Below, in pieces: positions 43,797 to 52,442 of a stretch of 64,000 nucleotides of DNA; positions within the stretch are counted from its first letter, which is position 1; each line of letters begins with the position of its first letter. The notes beneath the pieces were generated by a model that did not search any database, was not told the DNA's origin, and saw nothing but the letters and a program-made list of their open reading frames with translations. The translations under genes and the position numbers were made by a program. The DNA comes from an uncultured Bacteroides sp. (GTDB lineage Bacteria > Bacteroidota > Bacteroidia > Bacteroidales > Bacteroidaceae): assembly GCA_959606905.1 (NCBI GenBank), contig CAUHML010000001.1, positions 92,940 through 156,939 of the forward strand, given 5' to 3'.

Positions 43797-45500
43797 ATGA
43801 CGGATATGAAATATATAATAGATTTACGGATAATAATTGTATGTGCCGGGATACTGTCTCTGTTTGCGTGTAATGAAGACAAGGGCAATTATGACTATGA
43901 GGCAATCAATCGGGTGACAGAAATTGCTAACATTCAGGAGAGTTATTCAGTGGAAGTAGGAGAACGGTTGTTGATTACTCCTGAACTCAATACAACTTCG
44001 GGTAATACGGACAATCTGGATTATACGTGGTATTATAAAAGCGGTTCTGCATGGAATGTATTGCAGGAGGGTAAAGACTTTGATTTTGTTATAGCTGATC
44101 CTATCGGATCTCCGAATAGTACTTATACTTGTGCCTTCGAAGCAAAAAACAAAGTGACGGATATTGCTTACCGACAAATTTTCAGTATAAGAGTAGCGGG
44201 AACTTTCAACAAGGGATATGTCTTATTGTATGAGAAAGAAGATGGATTTGATATGGGAATGATCGTTCAGAATTCCCAGAATCAATATATACCGAAGTAT
44301 AATATACTGGCTTCTACCGCACCTTCCCTGCAACGTGAAGGGGTGAAACCTTATGAACTCAATATCTTTGCTGACCCTACTGCTCCTCATCCATATCAGC
44401 CGGATGGTTCTAATCGTTCGGTTTACTTGCTGACCGACCATTATACGACACGTTTGAAAGTAGCAGATTTCAGTTGGGATCCTTCGTATGATATATCCAG
44501 TTCCGTGGAAAATGGTTCGCCTCTTCATCAAGACTATGTATCAGTTGGGCGGCCTATTGTAGCGGAAAAGATGAAAGTGGGTTATTTTGCTTTGAATGGT
44601 AATATAAAACCGCATATATATATGTATATGAAAGATGATAACGGACAGGGGAATTGGTATTTGCACAACACTTATCCTGTCTACTACTTCTTTTCCTATC
44701 CGATGAATGCTTATCGTACGGGGAATACCGTATACGATAGTAAACGTTATGAACCCGCTCCGTTTATATCGTGTGGCAGCAGAATTACTATGTTTTTCAA
44801 TCAGGAACAAAATAAATTCAGTTGCCAGACTACATACCGTTCTTCCAGTGATTTCAGTACATCGTTCTTCTTTACCGAAGATTTTCTGGATGAGTCTTCC
44901 GACCATATTTTCAACTTTAATGATAAAAATGAAGGATTGCTGTATATGAGCGAACGCTATACCACTATAAGTAAAATGACCTCTTTTGCTTTTCTGAAAC
45001 AAAGCAACGGTACATTTAAATATATTGAGTATAGTTTACCGTCTAACACTACTGCTTTGGTGACGAAAGATAATAAATTGAGAACGTGTATATTTGATGC
45101 GTCTACCGGCATTGACCATGCCAAATTTATTGCTGCCGCTCCCGAACCCAACAATGCGTTTATCTATTATGCAACTGAAGATAACCGGGTGTTTTATGCC
45201 GACGTATCGGGTAGCAATGCAGTGGTTAGAGAAATAACGGATGCGGTTCTTCCCGAAGGTTACAATGAAATAACCGCTTTAAAGTTTATGATTCCCAGTA
45301 CAAGCAGTAAATATTTGGGAATCGCTACCTACAACAGTTCCTTAGGAAAGGATGAAGGAGGCAGAATAGACTTCTATTCCATGCCGAATGCTTCTTCCGG
45401 TGCACTTGCCATAGCGACGCACAAGGTGAATGATGATGAAACGATAGAGATGTCGTGGAAAGGTTTTGGAAAGATAGTAGGTATGGATTATAAACCTTAA
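43797..45500 (+). CDS. PKD-like family surface lipoprotein
   Basis: The protein has 567 residues with lipobox LFAC (Cys25), then NEDKGNYDYEAIN, the typical start of the PKD-like lipoprotein family (PF16407-type). Two beta-sandwich units follow (YSVEVGERLLITPELNTTSG; STYTCAFEAKNKVTDIAYRQ). The C-terminal two-thirds look like a propeller-like or beta-rich domain starting KGYVLLYEKEDGFDMGMIV. It is 3 bp after the DUF4843 stop. No enzyme motif is seen. A start at Met4 (43806) is possible. Confidence 0.82.
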   Translation: MTDMKYIIDLRIIIVCAGILSLFACNEDKGNYDYEAINRVTEIANIQESYSVEVGERLLITPELNTTSGNTDNLDYTWYYKSGSAWNVLQEGKDFDFVIADPIGSPNSTYTCAFEAKNKVTDIAYRQIFSIRVAGTFNKGYVLLYEKEDGFDMGMIVQNSQNQYIPKYNILASTAPSLQREGVKPYELNIFADPTAPHPYQPDGSNRSVYLLTDHYTTRLKVADFSWDPSYDISSSVENGSPLHQDYVSVGRPIVAEKMKVGYFALNGNIKPHIYMYMKDDNGQGNWYLHNTYPVYYFFSYPMNAYRTGNTVYDSKRYEPAPFISCGSRITMFFNQEQNKFSCQTTYRSSSDFSTSFFFTEDFLDESSDHIFNFNDKNEGLLYMSERYTTISKMTSFAFLKQSNGTFKYIEYSLPSNTTALVTKDNKLRTCIFDASTGIDHAKFIAAAPEPNNAFIYYATEDNRVFYADVSGSNAVVREITDAVLPEGYNEITALKFMIPSTSSKYLGIATYNSSLGKDEGGRIDFYSMPNASSGALAIATHKVNDDETIEMSWKGFGKIVGMDYKP

Positions 45501-45513
45501 ACGATTTAGAAAG

Positions 45514-46923
45514 ATGAAAAATATGAAACTTAGAAAAATAATATGTCTGTTACTGGTGACTTGCAGTTCATGCAGCTTTTTTGCAGGATGCACGGATGAC
45601 ATCAACAATTATGAGAAACAGACAGCTGCTGAAGCTTCTAACAAAGTATTTATCAGCGATAAGTATGCTTCACTTGCTTTCAATGCCCAACGTACAGTAG
45701 AAGGTAAGGTTGCCAATATGGATACATTGGTTGCCAAACTGGTAGTCAATTGTACTTCTCCGGCAGGTGGCAATTTGACGGTGAAAGTTACTATTGATAC
45801 ATTGTTGGTAGATGTATACAATAAGAAAAATGAAACATCCTATCACCGGTTTGCAAGTAATTGGATCAGGTTGAATAAATCGACCCTGACCATTCCCGAG
45901 GGAAGTATGGAATCTGCAGATACACTTACCGTTGCCTTGACCCGGCCTTTGGACGGGTTTACCAGTATGGACGGATACATCATGCCGGTGCGTATCACTT
46001 CGGCTTCGGGCTATGATGCACAAGTAGATTACAGTAAAAGAGTCTCTTATCTGACGTTGGATGTGACACAGGAGAACGGTGTGGGATTTGAAGAAGGTAA
46101 AAACAGTGTGATGGTTGCAGGAAACGAAAGTTTCACCGGATACGATCTGCCGCTTATGGCTTATATTGCGTCAGACAATGATATAAATATCGGGCTGGAA
46201 GTAGACAATAGTCTGGTAGCAGCTTTCAATAGCAAATATGGGACAGCTTTCAAAACCCTTGCCGTGAGTGACTGGGAATTGGCCGATGTTGCGTTACCGG
46301 CCGGCAGTACAACGGCTACGGGACATATCGCCTATAAGGGAGAGACGTCGCAGTTTGCGGGTGATAATTATCTTGTCCCCATAAAGATAAAATCGGTTAC
46401 GTCACCGGGTGCGGCAGAGCCTGTCAAGACTATGCGTACAGATGTATATTATCTAGTAGTGAATTCGGTATCCGGTGGGTACACGCTTGAAAGCGATGAT
46501 ACTGCGTTTGGTGTGCGACAGACAGAAAGGAGCGGTTATAAAGCCCTGTCGGAAGAATATAAATTTACTCAAGGCAGTTGGGAAAGTATGTTCGAAGGAG
46601 GTTTCTGGGTATTGGATGTTCCGGCCAGTGTCACAATCGATTTGGGACATGAAGTTCGCAATATCACCGGAATATATCTCAGGGCGAACAATAGCTCGAT
46701 GTCTCCTGCAAGCATGGACTTGTCTTATGCCGGAGAGGAACTCTATAATGCTACCCGTCTTTCGGTGAGCCTCGGTTCAATAGCACTTCCCAGCCGATGC
46801 GAACACATGTACTTCAAGTTTGCCGAACCTGTGAATGCCCGCTATATCGGACTGAATAATATGGTAGCTAAATCGAAGTACTATTCTTGCAAAGATTTTT
46901 ATATATATACTCAAAATGAATAA
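45514..46923 (+). CDS. DUF1735 domain lipoprotein with discoidin-like C terminus (locus C)
   Basis: The protein has 469 residues with lipobox FFAGC (Cys26). There are two DUF1735-like beta-sandwich units: LVAKLVVNCTSPAGGNLTVK with VDVYNKKNETSYHRF, and a second with VAAFNSKYGTAFKTL. A C-terminal domain of about 140 residues (GSWESMFEGGFWVLDVPASV, TIDLGHEVRNITGIYLRANN, ARYIGLNNMV) resembles F5/8 type C (discoidin) modules that bind sugars. A protein with the same order is in locus D (57806-59149). A surface ligand-binding role is likely. Confidence 0.82.
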   Translation: MKNMKLRKIICLLLVTCSSCSFFAGCTDDINNYEKQTAAEASNKVFISDKYASLAFNAQRTVEGKVANMDTLVAKLVVNCTSPAGGNLTVKVTIDTLLVDVYNKKNETSYHRFASNWIRLNKSTLTIPEGSMESADTLTVALTRPLDGFTSMDGYIMPVRITSASGYDAQVDYSKRVSYLTLDVTQENGVGFEEGKNSVMVAGNESFTGYDLPLMAYIASDNDINIGLEVDNSLVAAFNSKYGTAFKTLAVSDWELADVALPAGSTTATGHIAYKGETSQFAGDNYLVPIKIKSVTSPGAAEPVKTMRTDVYYLVVNSVSGGYTLESDDTAFGVRQTERSGYKALSEEYKFTQGSWESMFEGGFWVLDVPASVTIDLGHEVRNITGIYLRANNSSMSPASMDLSYAGEELYNATRLSVSLGSIALPSRCEHMYFKFAEPVNARYIGLNNMVAKSKYYSCKDFYIYTQNE

Positions 46924-46926
46924 TCC

Positions 46927-48324
46927 ATGAAAAAATTATTATTAATGATCCTTCCTGCGTTTATCTGTGCAGGAAGTTTGTTTGCCCAAACATCTACTGT
47001 CAGTGGCGTGTGGGAAAGGGGTAAAACAAAAGCAGTCAAAATGTTCAAGATTGTAGAAGGCGGTAACTTGTCGGAAGTGGCCACTTCTGCGTTAGGAGAA
47101 GACGGTAGTTTCCAGATGACGTTTACCCCAGAGCAGGAAGGGTATTTCGTGTTGGGTACTTCCTCTTCGGTATTTCAGAATCGTTATACATTTTATATGA
47201 AGCCGGGCGACCCATTGAATGTGCGGATATTACCCGAAAGTTATGAACTGATAGGAAAAGAGAATACGGCGGAGAACAAGGAAATGGCCCGTTGGCATGA
47301 TTTTATTTTTCCTCTGGAAGATAAAGCTGTGTATTTTATGGGAAAACACAGTACGTATGTAGACTTTTTTCCGCTGTTGGAAGAGAAACTGGATAAACTG
47401 GGTTCTTATAAAGTGAAGAAAACAAAGAATAAGGTTTTCGACACTACGTTTGCTGATTTTCGTAAGTATGATTTGCTGTTCAATGCTGTACAGTTCATTT
47501 ATACGGTAAGGACAGCACATCCGCAGAAGGAGGATTTTATTGATTATTACCGGCAGATAGATATTCCTGCTATTGCCCGTACTGCAGGCATTCTCAATTA
47601 TCCCAACGGATTGCGTTTATTTGTCAATGCATATATGCTCAAGTCCATGGTATCTGATTCCTCATCAGCCGGAGAGAAACGAAAGAATCCCGTTTCGGCT
47701 ATGTTGAAAGAAGACGTTGGGATGATTAGTAATGACACTATTAAAGGAGAAATAGCGTTAATGTTCAGCGGAATGAGCAAGACACAGGTGGGACTGGAAC
47801 AATATAAGAAAGAATATGGCAGTTTCCTCATCACCGACAGTCAGAAAGAGCGTTGGCAACGTATTGAAGATAACTTTAGAGAGAGTATGGAGAAGAAAGA
47901 AATCATTAACTTGACGTTTCCTAATGCGGAAGGAAATGATATTTCTCTTTCCGATTTTCGTGGCAAGGTTGTCTATATTGATATCTGGGCTACCTGGTGC
48001 GGTCCGTGTAAAAAGGAGATGCCGGCTATGAAAGCACTGGAAGCCGAATATAAAGACAATAAAGATATTGTATTTATGGGGATTAGTGTCGATGCGTCTA
48101 AAAATATCCAGAAATGGAAGGACTTCGTGATAAAAGAACAGCTTCCCGGTGTACAGCTTTTTGCCGGAGACATGGCAGGACCTGCATTGTCCAAACCTTA
48201 TAAGATAACAGGTATTCCTCGTTTTATGCTGGTTGGCAAAGACGGCAGTCTGCTTTATATGGATGCTCCGCGTCCTTCTTCTTCCGAGATACGGGCAGTG
48301 TTGAACGACGCATTGAAAAAATAA
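46927..48324 (+). CDS. TlpA-like thioredoxin-family protein with N-terminal DUF4369-like domain
   Basis: The protein has 465 residues with a signal peptide ending SLFAQ. The N-terminal domain (VSGVWERGKTKAVKMFKIVE, MKPGDPLNVRI) resembles DUF4369. A helical middle follows, and then an AhpC/TSA-TlpA thioredoxin domain from about 325 with WATWCGPCKKEMPAM. The redox cysteines are Cys358 and Cys361, and a cis-Pro fits KITGIPRFMLVGKDG. Such proteins reduce disulfides in the periplasm. It is 3 bp after the DUF1735 gene, so it belongs to the locus C operon. Thiol chemistry on a peptide or metal-binding cargo is a possible link, but this is inference. Confidence 0.92.
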   Translation: MKKLLLMILPAFICAGSLFAQTSTVSGVWERGKTKAVKMFKIVEGGNLSEVATSALGEDGSFQMTFTPEQEGYFVLGTSSSVFQNRYTFYMKPGDPLNVRILPESYELIGKENTAENKEMARWHDFIFPLEDKAVYFMGKHSTYVDFFPLLEEKLDKLGSYKVKKTKNKVFDTTFADFRKYDLLFNAVQFIYTVRTAHPQKEDFIDYYRQIDIPAIARTAGILNYPNGLRLFVNAYMLKSMVSDSSSAGEKRKNPVSAMLKEDVGMISNDTIKGEIALMFSGMSKTQVGLEQYKKEYGSFLITDSQKERWQRIEDNFRESMEKKEIINLTFPNAEGNDISLSDFRGKVVYIDIWATWCGPCKKEMPAMKALEAEYKDNKDIVFMGISVDASKNIQKWKDFVIKEQLPGVQLFAGDMAGPALSKPYKITGIPRFMLVGKDGSLLYMDAPRPSSSEIRAVLNDALKK

Positions 48325-48362
48325 ACGATATTATCAATAGACTGATATACAAGCACTTCAAT

Positions 48363-48472
48363 GGGTATTGATAGCAGAGTTGTTGGGTATATATATCCTG
48401 TTTGTTGGCCATATATACCCAACATGTTGTATCTATATGTCCAGCGCGTTGTATCTATATGTCCAATACATA
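48363..48472. repeat. Array of five 22-bp units related to array A (array B)
   Basis: Units start at 48363, 48385, 48407, 48429 and 48451 with an exact 22-bp period. Unit 2 (GGGTATATATATCCTGTTTG...) and unit 1 of array A share ATATATCCTGTTT, and the unit ending CCAGCGCGTT echoes the AGC linker of array A. Units 2 and 3 can pair as a perfect 10-bp stem (48385-48394 with 48411-48420). The array fills most of the 181-bp gap between the TlpA-like and protease genes. Confidence 0.82.
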
Positions 48473-48505
48473 GCCTTCAGTACCCTTTTTTCAATGTAAT
48501 AGACT

Positions 48506-49750
48506 ATGAAATACTTGAAAATAATTATATGCTTTCTGTTCTTTCCGTTGACAGCAAACGGAAAAGCGGATCAAGACAGCATCCGTCTTGCTTTGAAACA
48601 CATGGAAGACGGTTTGAAAACAAAAGAAATCGCTGTTGCACAAAAGAGTTTTGCTCCCGAATTTTCTATCAGCATTTATTCGTTGCCCTTTGCATCCGGT
48701 TTGTTGAAACAGATTATGGAAGGTATAACTTTCCAATCTATCCAACCCGACTGGAAGGGGATGAAAACAAAGGGAAACGTCACCAGTCTGGAGGTCCGTT
48801 TCACATTGGCCGGCGGACAAGAAGAGAAGAGCATGATAGCTTTCAATGAGTCTGGAAAAATTCTCTTTGTCGATTATTTCGATCGGCTGTTCGGTGATAG
48901 CCGTTACCGGAAATCATCGTTGGCAGCCGTTCTGCCTTTTCGGATAGAGGGTGGCTCTATCATTTTGTCTGCCCGCTTGAACGATAGCCCCCGGGTGATG
49001 TCATTCTTGCTTGATACGGGAGCTGACGGAATGGCTATCCGCCGTTCGTTGGCAGATAGCATAGGACTGAAAGTCAGTCATTCGCAAGAAGCGAGTGTTG
49101 TAGGCGGACGGAAAACGGTGCAGATATCTGCCGATAATGTACTTCGTCTGTCGGACAGTTTATCATTGAAAAAGCAGAATATTGCAATTTTCGAGAGGGT
49201 GCGTAACGGTACGGATGGCATCATCGGGCTGAATCTGATAAGAAAATATATCACTGAAGTGAATTTTGATACGCAAACTATTTCGCTTTATACCTTCGGT
49301 GATTATATCTTTCAGAGGAAAGGACGTATGATCCCCCTTAGGGTACCGAGCCTTATCATGTTACCTTCCGCATTGAATCTGACCGGGGATAAAAGTATTT
49401 CGGGTAATTTTATAATGGATACGGGAGCTAATTATTATTTGATAGCTTTTAGTCGGTTTGTTCGTCAAAACAGGCTGTTACTGAGCGGATTCAAACCCGA
49501 GGGAAGTGGGGCGACAGTGAGTTTGGGGCATTCAACACCAGTTTTTTATGGTCATGCACGTTCATTAAAAGTGGGCAGTGTAGTGAGCAAAAATGTACCT
49601 GTCACTCTTCAAGCTTCAACGGGCGGTGATTCTTCAAATCATACCGATGTAGACGGATCGATAGGTATACAGTTTTTCAGTGATTTCAATTTTACGATCG
49701 ACTTATTGAGAAAAGTAGTACACCTGTCTCCTCGTAAGAAGTTAAAGTAA
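48506..49750 (+). CDS. Exported pepsin/retropepsin-like aspartyl protease with two DTG sites
   Basis: The protein has 414 residues with a signal peptide (MKYLKIIICFLFFPLTANG). Residues about 20-130 are an NTF2-like or DUF-type alpha+beta domain. Two retropepsin-type halves follow: FLLDTGADGMAIRRSLADSI (Asp170) with GTDGIIGLNLIRKY, and FIMDTGANYYLIAFSRFV (Asp305) with VDGSIGIQFFSDFNFTIDLL. Each DTG supplies one catalytic aspartate, so the chain could be active as a monomer. It is separated from the locus C operon by array B and may be read through from it. Cell location: periplasm or surface. The substrate is unknown. Confidence 0.85.
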   Translation: MKYLKIIICFLFFPLTANGKADQDSIRLALKHMEDGLKTKEIAVAQKSFAPEFSISIYSLPFASGLLKQIMEGITFQSIQPDWKGMKTKGNVTSLEVRFTLAGGQEEKSMIAFNESGKILFVDYFDRLFGDSRYRKSSLAAVLPFRIEGGSIILSARLNDSPRVMSFLLDTGADGMAIRRSLADSIGLKVSHSQEASVVGGRKTVQISADNVLRLSDSLSLKKQNIAIFERVRNGTDGIIGLNLIRKYITEVNFDTQTISLYTFGDYIFQRKGRMIPLRVPSLIMLPSALNLTGDKSISGNFIMDTGANYYLIAFSRFVRQNRLLLSGFKPEGSGATVSLGHSTPVFYGHARSLKVGSVVSKNVPVTLQASTGGDSSNHTDVDGSIGIQFFSDFNFTIDLLRKVVHLSPRKKLK

Positions 49751-49874
49751 GGCATTCTTTCAGTAATGGCAGTGCAGTTATAGTCAGGGGAATGTTTTGC
49801 GGAAGTATACCGGTCGAATGAAGAACATCATTAAAAAATGTTCAATAGAATTAATAACCTGGAGTTTTTTGAGT

Positions 49875-49882
49875 TATCTTTG
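49875..49882 (+). promoter_or_regulatory. -7 box of the radical SAM gene
   Basis: TATCTTTG matches TAnnTTTG and is 25 bp before the ATG. No good -33 is seen. Confidence 0.58.
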
Positions 49883-49907
49883 TTGTAGCTAATTAAACAA
49901 TAAAAAG

Positions 49908-50681
49908 ATGACTGTAATTTTTCCTTCACCCATTTTCGGTCCTGTTCATTCCCGCCGTTTGGGTGTTTCTTTGGGAATAAATTTATTACCGGACGACGGT
50001 AAAGTTTGTTCGTTCGATTGCATTTACTGTGAATGCGGCTTCAATGCCGAGCATCGTACAAAGAAGCTTCTTCCCACCCGTGAAGAGGTTCGTACAGCCC
50101 TTGAAGAAAAACTAAAAGATATGCAGGCAAATGGTCCTGCTCCCGATGTACTGACATTTGCCGGAAATGGTGAACCGACTGCACATCCCCATTTCCCGGA
50201 AATCATAGATGATACTCTTGCACTTCGGGACAAGTATTTTCCGAAAGCGAAAGTCAGTGTATTAAGTAATTCTACATTTATCGACCGCCCTGCTGTATTT
50301 GATGCACTGAATAAGATAGATAATAATATCTTGAAACTTGATACAGTGGATGAAGAATACATTCACCGGTTAGATCGTCCGAATGGAAAATATTCTGTAA
50401 AGAAGATTATCGAGAAGATGAAAGAATTCAAAGGAAACTGTATCATTCAAACTATGTTTCTCAAAGGGAGTTACCTGGGAAAGGATATGGACAATACCTC
50501 AGATAAGTTTGTACTTCCCTGGTTGGAGGCGGTGAAAGAAATCGCGCCCCGGCAAGTGATGATTTACACGATTGACCGTGAAACCCCTGATCATGATTTG
50601 CAGAAGGCAACTCACGAAGAGTTGGACCGGATTGTAGAATTGATTAAGAAAGCCGGCATTCCGGCAACAGCTTCTTATTAA
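49908..50681 (+). CDS. Radical SAM protein, stand-alone
   Basis: The protein has 257 residues and is cytoplasmic. A radical SAM cluster motif VCSFDCIYCECG provides Cys34, Cys38 and Cys41 for the [4Fe-4S] cluster. The GxxxG-type strand VLTFAGNGEPTAHPHFPEII follows, and later VSVLSNSTFI and LKLDTVDEEYIHRLDRP, as in the compact radical SAM group that opens with IFGPVHSRRLGVSLGINLLP. The reaction is not defined; there is no SPASM domain. It is a single gene with its own promoter and a terminator, so it is not part of either flanking locus. Serine-type sulfatases such as that in locus D need a radical SAM maturase, but this protein lacks the extra cluster domains of anSME. Confidence 0.88.
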   Translation: MTVIFPSPIFGPVHSRRLGVSLGINLLPDDGKVCSFDCIYCECGFNAEHRTKKLLPTREEVRTALEEKLKDMQANGPAPDVLTFAGNGEPTAHPHFPEIIDDTLALRDKYFPKAKVSVLSNSTFIDRPAVFDALNKIDNNILKLDTVDEEYIHRLDRPNGKYSVKKIIEKMKEFKGNCIIQTMFLKGSYLGKDMDNTSDKFVLPWLEAVKEIAPRQVMIYTIDRETPDHDLQKATHEELDRIVELIKKAGIPATASY

Positions 50682-50737
50682 TTATAAAACAGAAAGCATA
50701 CCAACAGAATTTTTCAATTATCAATGATATTATCAGG

Positions 50738-50767
50738 ATTCCTTCAATCAAGATTGATTGGAGGAAT
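50738..50767. terminator. Bidirectional terminator between radical SAM and sigma factor genes
   Basis: A 13-bp stem including one G:T pair (ATTCCTTCAATCA with its partner) has a 4-nt loop AGAT, between convergent genes. Confidence 0.75.
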
Positions 50768-50786
50768 TAATGTGTATTTATTGTGT

Positions 50787-51335
50787 TTAAACAGACAAAA
50801 ACAGAGAAAGCAAATAGAGATTTTTTCGTAAGTATTTTAATGCCAATCCCATATGATATTCTACAGTTTTTTCACTGATAGACAATTGCTCGGCAATTTG
50901 TTTATAGGTTAAGTTTTGCTCCCGGCTCATGCGAAAGATTTCTTGCTGCCGTGGAGGCAATTGTGATATTAGTACTGAAAGATACTTTTTTAAATCGGAT
51001 AATTCCAACTTATTTTCTTCTTCATATTCTTGTTCCATTGCTTGTAGAACAGTAACTTTCAGAAATGAGTAGTTTAATTTTTTGCGTGAATAATTAAAAA
51101 TCATATTACGGGTAATGATAAAAAGAAACCCTTCAAAAGGCTGCTCTTCATCTATCAGATGTCTTGCTTCCCAGAGTTTGATGAAAACCTCTTGTACCAC
51201 TTCTGCGATATCTTCAGAAGAAACTAGATAAAGCCGGGTAAAGCCATAGACCTTTTCCCAGTAATGTTTATATAGAAATGAAAAAGCATCTTCATCTCCA
51301 TTTTTAAACCTTCTAATCAACTCTTTAGATATCAT
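50787..51335 (-). CDS. ECF RNA polymerase sigma factor (FecI-like), locus D
   Basis: The protein has 182 residues from the ATG at 51335. The longer reading from a TTG at 51353 would start within the -7 box (51351-51358), so it is rejected. Region 2 is IRRFKNGDEDAFSFLYKHYW through SSEDIAEVVQEVFIKLWEAR with GFLFIITRNMIFNYSRK. Region 4 is ISQLPPRQQEIFRMSREQNL followed by YKQIAEQLSISEKTVEYHMG. It faces away from FecR, with about 120 bp between the two starts; in locus C sigma and FecR are in line. It probably drives the FecR-SusC operon and perhaps the sulfatase. Confidence 0.93.
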   Translation of the reverse strand: MISKELIRRFKNGDEDAFSFLYKHYWEKVYGFTRLYLVSSEDIAEVVQEVFIKLWEARHLIDEEQPFEGFLFIITRNMIFNYSRKKLNYSFLKVTVLQAMEQEYEEENKLELSDLKKYLSVLISQLPPRQQEIFRMSREQNLTYKQIAEQLSISEKTVEYHMGLALKYLRKNLYLLSLFLSV

Positions 51336-51350
51336 TTTATCTTTTTGGGA

Positions 51351-51358
51351 CAAAATTA
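51351..51358 (-). promoter_or_regulatory. -7 box of the locus D sigma factor
   Basis: The minus strand reads TAATTTTG, a match to TAnnTTTG, 15 bp before the ATG at 51335. Confidence 0.5.
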
Positions 51359-51396
51359 GCTAAATACTTTCTAAAAAAAAAATTGCTTTTTCACCA

Positions 51397-51423
51397 GGGT
51401 CTCCAATTTTTGATGTGTATTTA
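51397..51423 (+). promoter_or_regulatory. Candidate ECF promoter upstream of FecR, with motif shared with the sulfatase gene
   Basis: GGGTCTC (51397-51403) is followed by TTTGATGTGTATTTA (51409-51423). The last 15 bases recur exactly at 62117-62131 upstream of the sulfatase gene, also 5-6 bases after a GGG-rich element. The ATG of FecR is 32 bp downstream. Confidence 0.45.
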
Positions 51424-51454
51424 ATAATAGAATAACAAATAATAGAGAAAAGTA

Positions 51455-52402
51455 ATGAGTTATAAAAGTGAATTAATTAGAAAATTATTTTCAGACAGAC
51501 TGAAAAAAGACGAATTAAAGGATCTGTCCGAAATAGATATGATAGAGCGCAAAATGAAAGTGCAATGGGAGGAACAAAATCCGATAGCGGAAAACTCGGA
51601 AAGAGTAGATCCGGAAATCGGAGATTATATTTGGGCTAAAATAGTCAAAGAATATAAAGTACGTTCGAAACGTAAGTCAATTCGACAGTTCTATTATCCG
51701 TTGGCAGCAGCCTGTGTGGCTTTAGTCGCAGTTTTGGGAGGTTGGCTTTTTTATGTGAATAGTGATTTCTTCGTTAAAGAAGAATTTGCTGAGGTAGTAG
51801 CCACCCGGAATATGTTGTATCAGTTGCCCGATAGTTCTGAAGTATGGATGTATCCGAATAGTTCCATCCGTTTTGCCAAGAACTTCAATAAAGACAGAAG
51901 AGTATGGTTGGAGGGTAGTTCCATGTTCCATGTACGTAAGCAGCATGGGAACACCTTCAAAGTTTATATTGATAAAGCCTTTATCGAAGTAAAAGGTACC
52001 CGGTTTCTAGTAGATAAAAAAGAAGCGGGAAATAATGAGATTACGCTGTTCAACGGTTGTGTTGAGTTTAATGTAGAGGCGACCGGCAAACAGATAGTAA
52101 TGAAGCCCATGGAAAAGATTTTTTATAACTCAGTTAATGCGGAAATAGGAATACGGAAGATTGAAAATATAGAATGGCAGGATGGTAAATTCAAGTTTGA
52201 CGCTATGCCGCTTAACCGCCTCATTTCTATCATTAATCAGATGTATCATGCTAATATAGTGTATGAAGGTAAGGACGAAACTTCTCCGTTCAGTGGTACC
52301 ATTCGTCAGGAGGAAGCGTTGGATGATATTATTCTCAAAATCTGTTTCCTTATGAATTTGAAAGAAGAAAGAGTAGGTAACACAATCATTATCAGAAATT
52401 GA
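51455..52402 (+). CDS. FecR-type anti-sigma factor, locus D
   Basis: The protein has 315 residues. It has a cytoplasmic N-terminus of about 75 residues, a membrane segment (FYYPLAAACVALVAVLGGWL, about 77-98), a FecR domain (TRNMLYQLPDSSEVWMYPNS, VWLEGSSMFHVRKQ, FIEVKGTRFLVDKK, KPMEKIFYNS) and a C-terminal DUF4974-like domain (KFKFDAMPLNRLISIINQMY to VGNTIIIRN). It is the first gene of a plus-strand run to the M60 peptidase gene, with gaps of 19-106 bp. The partner sigma factor is divergent and the STN-SusC follows after 40 bp. Confidence 0.94.
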   Translation: MSYKSELIRKLFSDRLKKDELKDLSEIDMIERKMKVQWEEQNPIAENSERVDPEIGDYIWAKIVKEYKVRSKRKSIRQFYYPLAAACVALVAVLGGWLFYVNSDFFVKEEFAEVVATRNMLYQLPDSSEVWMYPNSSIRFAKNFNKDRRVWLEGSSMFHVRKQHGNTFKVYIDKAFIEVKGTRFLVDKKEAGNNEITLFNGCVEFNVEATGKQIVMKPMEKIFYNSVNAEIGIRKIENIEWQDGKFKFDAMPLNRLISIINQMYHANIVYEGKDETSPFSGTIRQEEALDDIILKICFLMNLKEERVGNTIIIRN

Positions 52403-52442
52403 ATTTTAATAAACTATATGTCTAATCTAATAAAATGAGAAC

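Noticed and set aside
48361..48849. 162-codon open frame starting in array B
   Set aside because: It runs from the repeats into the aspartyl protease gene in another frame; the protease frame has the signal peptide and motifs.
51336..51353. TTG start of the locus D sigma factor
   Set aside because: It overlaps a -7 box, and the ATG at 51335 opens a complete region 2.
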